Source: Lachnospiraceae bacterium UBA4381 (lineage in GTDB: Bacteria > Bacillota > Clostridia > Lachnospirales > Lachnospiraceae). From it: 10,334 nt of DNA. The DNA lies in assembly GCA_002391105.1 (NCBI GenBank), contig DGRT01000009.1:1-10334 (forward strand), read 5' to 3'. The notes beneath the pieces were generated by a model that saw only the letters and a program-made list of their open reading frames with translations, did no database searches and was not told the origin of the DNA. This document shows positions 1 through 6,675 of this stretch, in pieces (position 1 is the stretch's first letter; every line of letters begins with the position of its first letter). Position numbers and translations under genes: made by a program.

Positions 1-3000
1 AGCCTGCTGTTGCTGCGATGGTTGCACATACTCTGTACTTTCCTGCTTTTGTTGGAACCTTTGAAGAATATTCTATATCTTCATCAGAGTCATCCGTTAG
101 TTCAGCATACTTATAAGTTACATTGGCGCCATCTTTATTTCCTTCTATCGATGGCGCATTTGGTGTATCACCATAGGTCCAGCCTGTAATTGTAACTGCT
201 GCTCCATCCTGATGCTCATCATCCTTTGTATCAATATCAGCTTTAGTTATTGTAAAGAATACAGAAGTATTTAACTGAAGTTCATAATTCTTTGCATCAT
301 TTCCATATAGTCTAACTACTTCTGCTTTATGCTCTCCAACAGATGTAGCTGCACCAGTAACTGTTGCATTAACAAAGTCACCTTCTGCTTTATTACTTAT
401 TTCTACTGTTGGGCATATATCACTTCCACTATAAACAGCAGTTAATGCTCCTCCAGGCCATGTTGTGTCTCCAAGTGTCCACTTAAACGATGCAACACGC
501 TTTTCGATTGTAACACTAATCTCGCCTGCAGGTTTTTCTTTTGAACTTGAACTGCTATAGTTCTCTGCTGGTTCAAGATACCAACTAACCTTGTATGTTC
601 CTGCATCCTTCGCCTTTGGAATCTCTTCCTGCCACTCTCCACCGTCTATGCTATAATAAATAGTTCCATTTAGTTCATCTGCAGTTTCAATTTCTACAAG
701 AGCCTGCTCTTCTCCATTATATTTCAAATCCTCTACATCTGTAGGATTAGAATCTATGGTTGCTTTCTTTTTATTAACAGTAAGTGTTCCATTTTTGAAT
801 GTAATATTATAATTATCTGATTTAAGACCAGATGGAGTTATAACATATGTTCCGACAGGACTTGAAGTAGAATATTCACATTCACATTTTAATTGTCCAT
901 CCAGTTCAGCTTCTGTATCATCTCCCTGGAAACCGTCATATATTACTGTATATTCAGGAGCATCATCTCCATAAATGATCTCCTTATCTTTTGCAGTAAC
1001 TATAAGTTCTGATTTTACTATTTTAAAATCATATTCATCTGCTGCTTCTTCTGAAAGCTTATAATTAGCTGCATCAGTTCCAGCAAGTTCCTTAATCTTT
1101 ACAGAATAATTTCCTGCATCTGATGGTTCTTCAATACCATAATCAGTATCATCAGTCTTCTTATATTCATAAGAAATATCTACCTTATCTCCAGAAACAA
1201 GGTCTGTTATCTCAGCCTTAGGACTCTGAGAATTTCCTGAATAATCAAAGCTGCTACTATCCCAATTAACACCTACTTCCTTCTGGGCAATCTCAAAATC
1301 ACAAGTAGCTGATTTTTCAGCATATCCTGCTGTTGCTGCTACTGTAGCCTGTACAGTATATGCTCCCGCATTTGTCGGAACTGCACTTATATAAGTCGAG
1401 TCATCTGCATCTTTAGCTTTATACTTATAGGTTACATTTCCACCTTCTTTATTTCCTGTTACTGATGGAGCATTTGGTGTCTCACCATATGTCCAGTCTG
1501 TGATTGATACTGATATTTGGGCATTACCATTTGATGTAATCGTATAATGTACAGATGCATCATCTGGTAAACTGTAATTAGCCGCTGCTGTTCCTGTAAG
1601 CCTTACTGCTTCTGCTGTATGAGTTCCAACAGCAGTGGCTGCACCTGATACTTTAACTGTTACGGTATCTCCTTCAACCAGATTATCAATTGTTGCAGTT
1701 GGGCATTTATCTGTTCCATCATACACAGCAGTAAGATCTGATTCATCAGTACCATCCCATGTTCTATCTCCAAGAGTCCACTTTAGTACTGCGGTTCTCT
1801 TTGATATAGTAAAGTAACCTGTTGCCTCTTTATAGTTTGTATTTACAGGTTCAGCCTTTACAACATATGTTCCTGCTTCAGTAGGAACTAAGACCGTATA
1901 TGCGCTGTCCTTTGCACCTGACTTTTTATAATAGAAATTAACTGCATCACCATATCCCGTAACTTCTGGAGTATGCTCTGCTGTATCTCCATATACCCAG
2001 TCTGTCATGGATACTGTCATACCTACATCTGCTTTTGATATGGTAAAGTTAGCTGTAGCTACTCCACCAAGATAGTTCTGTGTTTCTCCAACAGTTGCCT
2101 TAAGTGTATATGTACCTGCATCTGTCGGAGGAGTTGTTTCATATGATGCATACGCTGAATCATCTGCATCATATTCTTTCCAATCATATGTAACATTTCC
2201 ATTACCGCTGTTTCCAACTATTACAGGGGTATTATTCACTCCACCGTAGGTCCAGCTCCCTATTATAACCTTCGGATCTATTTCAGCCTTTTTTATTATA
2301 AATTCTATCGTATTATTTGTCGGAAGCTTATAGTTACTATTCGTAAGTGAAGCTGTGGCAGTATAGTTTCCGGCATCAGTTTTAGCGCCTGCAACCGTTA
2401 GATTACATGTGTCACCGGCTAGAATGCTTCCTTCACCCAGTTCGCATGATGGAACATGAGAGGAACCATCATATGTAAACTGAGTTTCCGTACCCCAGTT
2501 TAATGTGACCTCTCTGGGTTCAATATTAGCCACAGTATATGTCTGATTTCCATTTGAAGCCAGTTTATAATTTGCAATATTCATACCATCAAGAGTCAGG
2601 TGTGAAATATTAACAGTTTTAGAATTTTCTGCAGCTACATCCACAAATGTTCCTGTAGCTGTTACTGTCAGTTTATCTCCTGATACCAGACCCGCAAATG
2701 TCACATCAGAGAAATCCAAATCTGCTGTATTTGTTTTATCATATGTTTTATCCTTTGCTCTTATACCGGATATGATTATATCTTTCTTAGCTATTGTTAC
2801 TTCCTTTACTTGAGGATTTATACCATTATGATTAGAATCTCCAACCACCTTATACCACACATAATAAGTCCCTGCGTTTTTTGCGACAGGACTGGTTACA
2901 GACCAGGCTGAATCCGATGTGGGTGCGCTTGTCTGGGTACCTAAAGCATAGTACAAAGTTCCTCCAGAGGAAGTACCCACTGTTACAAGTGCCTGATCTG

Positions 3001-5311
3001 CGCCATTATATGTAAGATTATTAGCAACCGGCATCTTTGTTACAGATGAGTCAGCCTTAGAAACATTTAGTGTATAACTTGCTTTATTAGTAGCATAAGT
3101 ATAATTAGTTCCATCTGTTACTGTTGCGGTAATCTTAGCGCTTCCTTGTCCAATAATCGTTACCTGACCTGTTGATTTATTAACAGTCGCTACATTGGTA
3201 TCACTGCTTGAATAAGAAACTGAGCCATCACCAGTTTTTGTAAGATTATTTGAAAATGCTGCATTTCCATAAGTCTTATTGATTGTTGGTTCTGAGAAAC
3301 TGATACTACCAGATGCTTTACTGATAGCAATACTGACACTTGATGTGACTGCCGAATCACTATGACTGCTATCTCCTTTTGTATAAGCCTGGACATAGGT
3401 TGTTCCTGCATTCGTTCTTGATGGAACTGTCATCGACCAGCCTCCCCAGTTAGCATTATTTTCACTAGTCCTATAATATACTGTTCCGCCAGAAGCACCA
3501 GTAGACGTTATACTATGAGAGTTGCCATTGTATGTGCCTGACCAGCCAATGAGCTTCGGTGCAATGGCAGGACCTTTGATTACAATTGTATAGACAGAAG
3601 TTTCTTCACTGTCAGCGTGAAAATTATCGCCAACAACCTTTGCTTTGACATACGTGGTTCCTGGTTCTGTACGGCTTGGTACATCCGTTGTCCAATCGTT
3701 CCATGTAGAATTATCGTTGCTGGTTGCATAATAGACTGTACCACCGCTTCCGCCGCTGGTGCTAATGGCGTGGGCGCTGCCATCATAATTGGCGGTCGTA
3801 TCGGATAATGTAGGTTTGGTCGAAGGCTCGGCAACCGCGACCAAGTCAAAGGCAACCCCACCGCTGCAGTTAGCACAGCTTTGACCAATATTGCAGATTT
3901 TCCATTTTGCTGCATCGTTTGGCAAGCTGTCGAGTGTAAACGTGCAGGATGTCGGTCCTTGACCACTACTACCATGATTTGCAGCGAAAAAACGTAAATA
4001 GCCATTACTGTATTCACCATCAGTGTTGCCTGAATAGGAAATCGCCGGATGGTATTTGTTTTCTTTCGCATCCTTGAACGTAATACCTATAAACATGTTT
4101 TCAGGTCCGCTATTATTCGGCCCACTTCTATTATTGTTATAACCATTAAAGACTAATTTTGTGTCCTTATTATAGGTAGCCTCCGTTATGTTGTGGGTAA
4201 GATTATTTACGTTAGAAAGAGTAAACGTAAAGGTTTGTGTCACCGCATCCGTCACCACTATCTCATATTCCACACCATCCACAGTAACCTTCATCCACTC
4301 ATTACTTGTAAATGCTTGATGTGCAGTAACTATCCACTCTCCACTTTCATTTGCCGCAGAGAAAAGGCTTTCATCACTTACACTTACTGCAGTTATATCA
4401 CTGTCAGTTGCTAAACTTCCGTCAGTTTTATATATTCCAACGTAAGAAAGTATATCAGTTAACAGAATGGAAGTATCTCCATTCATAACATACTGCTTCT
4501 CATCATAGGTAAATTCAACTGTATAATATGAAAATCCGTCTGACTCCACCGTAACTTCATTTACATCCTCTGATACTGGAAGTGACTCAGCGTTTAATGC
4601 TCCGCTTTCGTCAGAGATATGATATACCTCTGTATCAAGATTTTCATTTCCAGCCTCTGACATAGCAAATGAAACCTGAACAGACTGTCCGTCTGCAGGC
4701 TGAAGTTCGTAGCCATCTTTATCCAGAACCTTAATATCAAATGTATAAGAAGCAGCAACCTTTGCATCTGCATCTCTTTGTTCTGCGATGACCGCATCTA
4801 CTTCTTCTTCCACATTTGCTAATACACTTTCTACACTTAGATATGCACCCTCAGGAAATATGCCTTCCTCTGCAGTAACCCTAACCTCCACTCCAGAGAT
4901 GCTTTGAGTCTGCTCGAAATATGGCATTATTTCCTCTTCTGAAGATGCTTCCAGAATATCTTCATTTTCTTCCTCTTTAGTGGGAATCTCCGAAGCGTCT
5001 TCCTCTTGTTCTTCGCCCGAAGTACTATCCGTAGCTATTGCTGTTTGTTCTTCATCCGAAGTACTATCTGCAGCTATTGCTACTTGCTCTTCATCCGAGG
5101 TACTATCCGTAGCTATTGCCGTTTGTTCTTCATCCGAAGTACTATCTGCAGCTATTGCTACTTGCTCTTCATCTGAAGATGCATCAGTTACCGACGCATA
5201 TTCCTCTTCTGTAATATCAATTTCCTCTGCCATTACAGTCGATGGAAATAAACTCACGACCATAGCAACAGTCAGAATGATTGATATCAGTCTCCTGATC
5301 TTATGTTTCAT
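1..5311 (-). CDS. Giant secreted multi-module Ig-like (MBG/YDG/Big) surface protein, C-terminus beyond window
   Basis: One open frame of 1770 codons runs from ATG at 5311 off the left edge, so the anchor (LPXTG, SLH or other) is not visible. Residues 1-28 are a signal peptide: MKHKIRR, a hydrophobic core, then VMA before EE. Residues 29-130 are acidic and include 13-residue repeats. Approximate modules after that: 135-285, a ZU5-like segment with EEGIFPEG; 270-355, beginning YVMNGDTSILL; 355-495, an unassigned Cys-containing domain; 496-580, 580-664 and 752-840, Gly/Ser-rich repeats with NAGTTYV or NAGTYYV; 665-752, Big_2-like (VSYSSSDTNVATVN); 841-930, YDG (AKDKTYDKTN); 930-1430, MBG-like modules with WTYGD and DAGTY; 1430-1513, YGX-type MBG (AKDKEIIYGDDAPEY); then further modules to the edge. 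The start has AGGAGG 7 bases upstream. The likely role is adhesion or surface display; this is inferred from architecture. Confidence 0.9.
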   Translation of the reverse strand, partial: MKHKIRRLISIILTVAMVVSLFPSTVMAEEIDITEEEYASVTDASSDEEQVAIAADSTSDEEQTAIATDSTSDEEQVAIAADSTSDEEQTAIATDSTSGEEQEEDASEIPTKEEENEDILEASSEEEIMPYFEQTQSISGVEVRVTAEEGIFPEGAYLSVESVLANVEEEVDAVIAEQRDADAKVAASYTFDIKVLDKDGYELQPADGQSVQVSFAMSEAGNENLDTEVYHISDESGALNAESLPVSEDVNEVTVESDGFSYYTVEFTYDEKQYVMNGDTSILLTDILSYVGIYKTDGSLATDSDITAVSVSDESLFSAANESGEWIVTAHQAFTSNEWMKVTVDGVEYEIVVTDAVTQTFTFTLSNVNNLTHNITEATYNKDTKLVFNGYNNNRSGPNNSGPENMFIGITFKDAKENKYHPAISYSGNTDGEYSNGYLRFFAANHGSSGQGPTSCTFTLDSLPNDAAKWKICNIGQSCANCSGGVAFDLVAVAEPSTKPTLSDTTANYDGSAHAISTSGGSGGTVYYATSNDNSTWNDWTTDVPSRTEPGTTYVKAKVVGDNFHADSEETSVYTIVIKGPAIAPKLIGWSGTYNGNSHSITSTGASGGTVYYRTSENNANWGGWSMTVPSRTNAGTTYVQAYTKGDSSHSDSAVTSSVSIAISKASGSISFSEPTINKTYGNAAFSNNLTKTGDGSVSYSSSDTNVATVNKSTGQVTIIGQGSAKITATVTDGTNYTYATNKASYTLNVSKADSSVTKMPVANNLTYNGADQALVTVGTSSGGTLYYALGTQTSAPTSDSAWSVTSPVAKNAGTYYVWYKVVGDSNHNGINPQVKEVTIAKKDIIISGIRAKDKTYDKTNTADLDFSDVTFAGLVSGDKLTVTATGTFVDVAAENSKTVNISHLTLDGMNIANYKLASNGNQTYTVANIEPREVTLNWGTETQFTYDGSSHVPSCELGEGSILAGDTCNLTVAGAKTDAGNYTATASLTNSNYKLPTNNTIEFIIKKAEIDPKVIIGSWTYGGVNNTPVIVGNSGNGNVTYDWKEYDADDSAYASYETTPPTDAGTYTLKATVGETQNYLGGVATANFTISKADVGMTVSMTDWVYGDTAEHTPEVTGYGDAVNFYYKKSGAKDSAYTVLVPTEAGTYVVKAEPVNTNYKEATGYFTISKRTAVLKWTLGDRTWDGTDESDLTAVYDGTDKCPTATIDNLVEGDTVTVKVSGAATAVGTHTAEAVRLTGTAAANYSLPDDASVHYTITSNGNAQISVSITDWTYGETPNAPSVTGNKEGGNVTYKYKAKDADDSTYISAVPTNAGAYTVQATVAATAGYAEKSATCDFEIAQKEVGVNWDSSSFDYSGNSQSPKAEITDLVSGDKVDISYEYKKTDDTDYGIEEPSDAGNYSVKIKELAGTDAANYKLSEEAADEYDFKIVKSELIVTAKDKEIIYGDDAPEYTVIYDGFQGDDTEAELDGQLKCECEYSTSSPVGTYVITPSGLKSDNYNITFKNGTLTVNKKKATIDSNPTDVEDLKYNGEEQALVEIETADELNGTIYYSIDGGEWQEEIPKAKDAGTYKVSWYLEPAENYSSSSSKEKPAGEISVTIEKRVASFKWTLGDTTWPGGALTAVYSGSDICPTVEISNKAEGDFVNATVTGAATSVGEHKAEVVRLYGNDAKNYELQLNTSVFFTITKADIDTKDDEHQDGAAVTITGWTYGDTPNAPSIEGNKDGANVTYKYAELTDDSDEDIEYSSKVPTKAGKYRVCATIAATAG
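2..499 (-). repeat. Duplicated two-module block, copy 2 (residues 1605-1770)
   Basis: It begins RVASFKWTLGD and continues through TGAATSVGEHKAEVVRLYG, WTYGDTPNAPSIEGNKDG and VTYKYAELTD to IAATAG at the window edge. The protein is clearly homologous to copy 1 but diverged, with an extra acidic stretch (DDSDEDIEY). The block probably continues past the left edge. Confidence 0.8.
1325..1798 (-). repeat. Duplicated two-module block, copy 1 (residues 1172-1329)
   Basis: This block begins RTAVLKWTLGD and runs through SGAATAVGTHTAEAVRLTG, WTYGETPNAPSVTGNKEG and VTYKYKAKD to VAATAG. It matches residues 1605-1770 of the same protein module for module. It is separated from copy 2 by three other modules (residues about 1343-1602), so the duplication is not a simple adjacent tandem. 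Confidence 0.8.
5021..5176 (-). repeat. 39-bp tandem repeat encoding an acidic 13-residue unit (x4)
   Basis: Residues 46-97 of the giant protein are four units of SDEEQ(V/T)AIA(A/T)DST. They alternate strictly: units 1 and 3 read QVAIAADST, units 2 and 4 read QTAIATDST. The real period is therefore 78 bp (26 residues) present twice. A fifth, partial unit (SGEEQ) follows. The DNA copies are almost identical, which points to recent tandem duplication. The stretch is probably an extended, negatively charged spacer just after the signal peptide. Confidence 0.9.
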
Positions 5312-5388
5312 GAAACTTCCTCCTTCTTGAATAATAAAAAAGACAAAACCAATAAAGGAATAAACATCCCGTTGGTTTTGTCTTTCAT
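5308..5388 (-). CDS. Candidate 26-codon leader peptide overlapping the giant gene start
   Basis: An ATG at 5388-5386 opens a 26-residue frame beginning MKDKTNGMF, with a hydrophobic middle (IPLLVLSFLLF) and a charged end (KKEEVS). Its TGA (5310-5308) overlaps the giant gene's ATG in the arrangement ATGA, the usual geometry of translational coupling. The frame spans the whole terminator-like hairpin, so a translating ribosome would melt it. Against it: only a poor Shine-Dalgarno (TTGAGT) precedes the ATG, and T-rich DNA easily yields hydrophobic codons. It could be a chance ORF. Confidence 0.3.
   Translation of the reverse strand: MKDKTNGMFIPLLVLSFLLFKKEEVS
5319..5324 (-). promoter_or_regulatory. 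Ribosome binding site of the giant gene
   Basis: AGGAGG lies on the minus strand 7 bases before the ATG at 5311-5309. This perfect Shine-Dalgarno match fixes the start, and the signal peptide follows directly. It sits just downstream of the U-tract of the leader hairpin, so read-through of that hairpin would be needed to expose it in an mRNA. Confidence 0.85.
5330..5385 (-). terminator. Intrinsic-terminator-like hairpin in the giant gene's leader (possible attenuator)
   Basis: The plus-strand arms 5339-5352 and 5372-5385 are perfect inverted repeats (14 bp), with a 19-base loop at 5353-5371. On the minus-strand transcript the 3' arm runs into TCTTTTTTATTATTC, a U-tract. In the other orientation no T-run follows, so the element is directional towards the giant gene. 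It lies between both candidate promoters and the start codon, so transcripts of the giant gene must pass through it. It could be an attenuator. No known riboswitch aptamer was recognised upstream. Confidence 0.6.
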
Positions 5389-5395
5389 AAAATAC

Positions 5396-5566
<171 letters not shown>

Positions 5567-5571
5567 TTAAG

Positions 5572-5601
5572 ATTTTACCATTTTTTGATATAGTCCGTCA
5601 A
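5572..5601 (-). promoter_or_regulatory. Candidate promoter P2 of the giant gene
   Basis: -35 TTGACG (5601-5596), an 18-base spacer ending in TGG, and -10 TAAAAT (5577-5572). The TGG gives an extended -10. A P2 transcript would contain P1, the whole microsatellite and the leader hairpin. Confidence 0.45.
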
Positions 5602-5637
5602 CAATTCTGAAGCAAATGACAGAGTAAATCTACTTAC

Positions 5638-5664
5638 GAATGGTTACCATTCACGGGTTAACCC
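5638..5664. repeat. Two adjacent palindromes near the end of the IS66-type remnant
   Basis: GAATGGTTACCATTC (5638-5652, 7-bp arms) is followed 2 bases later by the perfect palindrome GGGTTAACCC (5655-5664). They lie just beyond the decayed transposase's stop codon and terminator. They could be part of the element's right end, or protein binding sites upstream of the giant gene's promoters. I cannot assign them with certainty. Confidence 0.5.
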
Positions 5665-5667
5665 ATC

Positions 5668-5689
5668 AAAAAACCGCCTTGCAGCGGGG
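5668..5689 (-). terminator. Intrinsic terminator after the IS66-type remnant
   Basis: On the minus strand the stem CCGCT/GGCGG (one G-U pair) closes a GCAA tetraloop and is followed by TTTTTTG. It begins 14 bases after the transposase stop codon at 5703. It probably insulates the giant gene from transcription entering from the right. Confidence 0.65.
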
Positions 5690-5702
5690 ATTCGATATAG
5701 AA

Positions 5703-6086
5703 TTATTCAGTCTCTAATAAGACCATACTTTTCATATGGTTAAATCGGTTAGTTACTTCATCAAACAGATTTTTCTCTGTTCCCTTTATTGATTCCATTA
5801 TAGATAAACCATCGCAATAATATTCAAGTCCTGACATACTTGTGAATGACATTACCTGATGGGCTTTTCTTTTGAACTTTCTTCCCATTCGCTTAGCTAT
5901 GCTATTTGTTGGAGGAACAGTTGTATCTCTTAAAAACAATACATAATCTTCAAAATCATCTTTTATTCTATTAAATGTATTATATCCATCTAGATAGTAA
6001 TCAGATGGCGGTTCGTACTCGTACTCGCTTTCTGCCAGCGCTATTATCTCCTGAAAATTATTTATTCTTTTTTCAGCCTCCATTCG
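5703..6086 (-). pseudogene. IS66-type transposase, C-terminal remnant
   Basis: About 125 residues read as the C-terminal part of the IS66-family DDE transposase: AEKRINNFQEIIALA, then PPSDYYLDGYNTF, then FLRDTTVPPTNS, then KRKAHQVMSF and GLEYYCDGLS. Full-length IS66 transposases exceed 400 residues, so most of the protein is missing. The family usually has N-x-x-E-R here, with the Glu taken as the catalytic acid. This copy reads NSIAKRMG, with Lys in that place, which fits decay. An in-frame ATG at 6101 exists, but codons above about 6080 come from the zeta-toxin gene read in another frame. The coding strand is that of its neighbours. Confidence 0.75.
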
Positions 6087-6132
6087 GGCCGGCGAACACA
6101 ATAATCTCTGGTTTTTTCTCCTCAGTTTGCAT
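6073..6132 (-). pseudogene. Zeta toxin family protein, N-terminal stub (truncated at the Walker A motif)
   Basis: ATG at 6132 begins MQTEEKKPEIIVFAGPNGG and meets TGA at 6075-6073. PEIIVFAGPNG is the typical N-terminal beta strand and start of the P-loop of zeta toxins (normally GPNGSGKST), which are UDP-N-acetylglucosamine kinases in the studied members. The frame breaks just after GPNG, where the IS66-type sequence begins, so the catalytic domain is gone. AGGAG 5 bases before the ATG and an 11-base overlap with the upstream small gene show that this was the real start of a two-gene operon. Confidence 0.75.
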
Positions 6133-6307
6133 ATTGTCTCCTTCCATCTGGGAACTCTAAATATGCTCTTCTCTTCTCATTATCGTACTTCGCTACAGGC
6201 TCTCCTTTTATGCGACGTTCTTCGTTATCAATACGAATAGCTTCCTTAAATCGTTCTGTCATTTCCTCATCAGAAACTCCGCACATAGAATCTAACTCGT
6301 TTGTCAT
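6122..6307 (-). CDS. Small protein, probable antitoxin or partner of a (now lost) zeta toxin
   Basis: The gene encodes 61 residues, intact, with ATG at 6307 and a GGAGG site upstream. The sequence is charged: MTNELDSMCG, then DEEMTERFKEAI, DNEERRIKGEP, and VAKYDNEKRRAYLEF ending in PDGRRQYAN. Small proteins of this kind precede zeta toxin genes in Clostridia (recalled, not searched). Its stop overlaps the zeta stub's start by 11 bases, as expected for coupled toxin-antitoxin translation. With the toxin destroyed it is an orphan. A REP-like palindrome and a transposase remnant lie directly upstream, so its native promoter may be gone. It does not resemble the classical streptococcal epsilon antitoxin closely enough to name. 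Confidence 0.65.
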   Translation of the reverse strand: MTNELDSMCGVSDEEMTERFKEAIRIDNEERRIKGEPVAKYDNEKRRAYLEFPDGRRQYAN

Positions 6308-6343
6308 ATTATACTACCCTCCATTTCTTCTCATCACCCCTAC

Positions 6344-6376
6344 AATGTGACAAGGTGCCTGTCCCCTTGTCACATT
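6344..6376. repeat. REP-like palindrome, copy 1
   Basis: The core 6346-6374 reads TGTGACAAGG, then the loop TGCCTGTCC, then CCTTGTCACA. Flanking AA/TT extend the stem to 12 perfect bp, the best-paired of the four copies. It lies between the orphan antitoxin-like gene and the Rpn-like remnant, 6 bases past the remnant's stop codon. GGTGCCTGTCCCC cores are typical of REP elements moved by IS200-like RAYT transposases; that link is from memory. Confidence 0.85.
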
Positions 6377-6382
6377 CCTCAG

Positions 6383-6646
6383 TTATTCGTTATCTGTAAC
6401 CGGTTTACTGTTCAGAACTTCCTTAACAAACGAAATCGGTTCATTTACAAGCGCTGCTATCTCCTCTAATGTATGACCGTCTAAGCTGAAGGCTCGTATC
6501 ATGCCTTTTTTTACACCTTTTGCTTCTCCTTTAGCTTCTAATCTATCCATCCACGCTTCTCCCATTTTTGACTCTCCCTCCTTTACCTGTTTCTTCACTA
6601 CTTTCCATTCATCAGTAAATCTTACATCTCCCGTAACTGCCTGAAA
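6383..6646 (-). pseudogene. Rpn / PD-(D/E)XK-type transposase, C-terminal remnant
   Basis: An open frame runs from the edge of REP copy 2 (CAG codon at 6643) to TAA at 6385-6383. It reads QAVTGDVRFTDEWKVVKK, then MDRLEAKGEAKGVKKGM, then LDGHTLEEIAALVNEPISF. A G/E/K-rich linker followed by a short helical LEEIA..... segment is the usual tail of Rpn-family recombination-promoting nucleases/putative transposases. Those proteins are about 250-330 residues, so only the last 85 or so remain and the nuclease core is absent. The only in-frame starts are a GTG at 6598 and later ATGs, none with good evidence. The truncation point coincides with REP copy 2. Confidence 0.6.
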
Positions 6647-6675
6647 TGTGACAAGGTGCCTGTCCCCCTGTCACT
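6647..6675. repeat. REP-like palindrome, copy 2 (supplies the upstream gene's stop)
   Basis: TGTGACAAGGTGCCTGTCCC is followed by CCTGTCACT. It is the same element as copy 1, with one mismatch in the stem and a changed last base. It sits exactly between two coding sequences: positions 6671-6673 are the stop codon of the AIR-synthase-like gene, and the Rpn-like remnant begins at the other end. Confidence 0.85.

Noticed and set aside
3580..4071. Minus-strand frame of 163 codons
   Set aside because: It is a shifted frame inside the giant gene. The true frame, continuous from the signal peptide at 5311, reads coherent Ig-like modules across the same bases.
442..4797. Other minus-strand frames at 442-642, 3190-3411 and 4594-4797
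   Set aside because: They are shadows of the giant gene in another frame, with low-complexity Gln/Met-rich translations and no ribosome binding sites.
1635..5330. Plus-strand frames at 1635-1817, 3617-3808, 4193-4414 and 4980-5330
   Set aside because: They are antisense to the giant gene. The last is only the reverse reading of the 39-bp acidic repeat (CSSSEVLS units) and has no independent support.
5975..6160. Plus-strand frame of 61 codons
   Set aside because: It lies antisense to the IS66-type remnant and zeta stub, with no ribosome binding site and no family resemblance.
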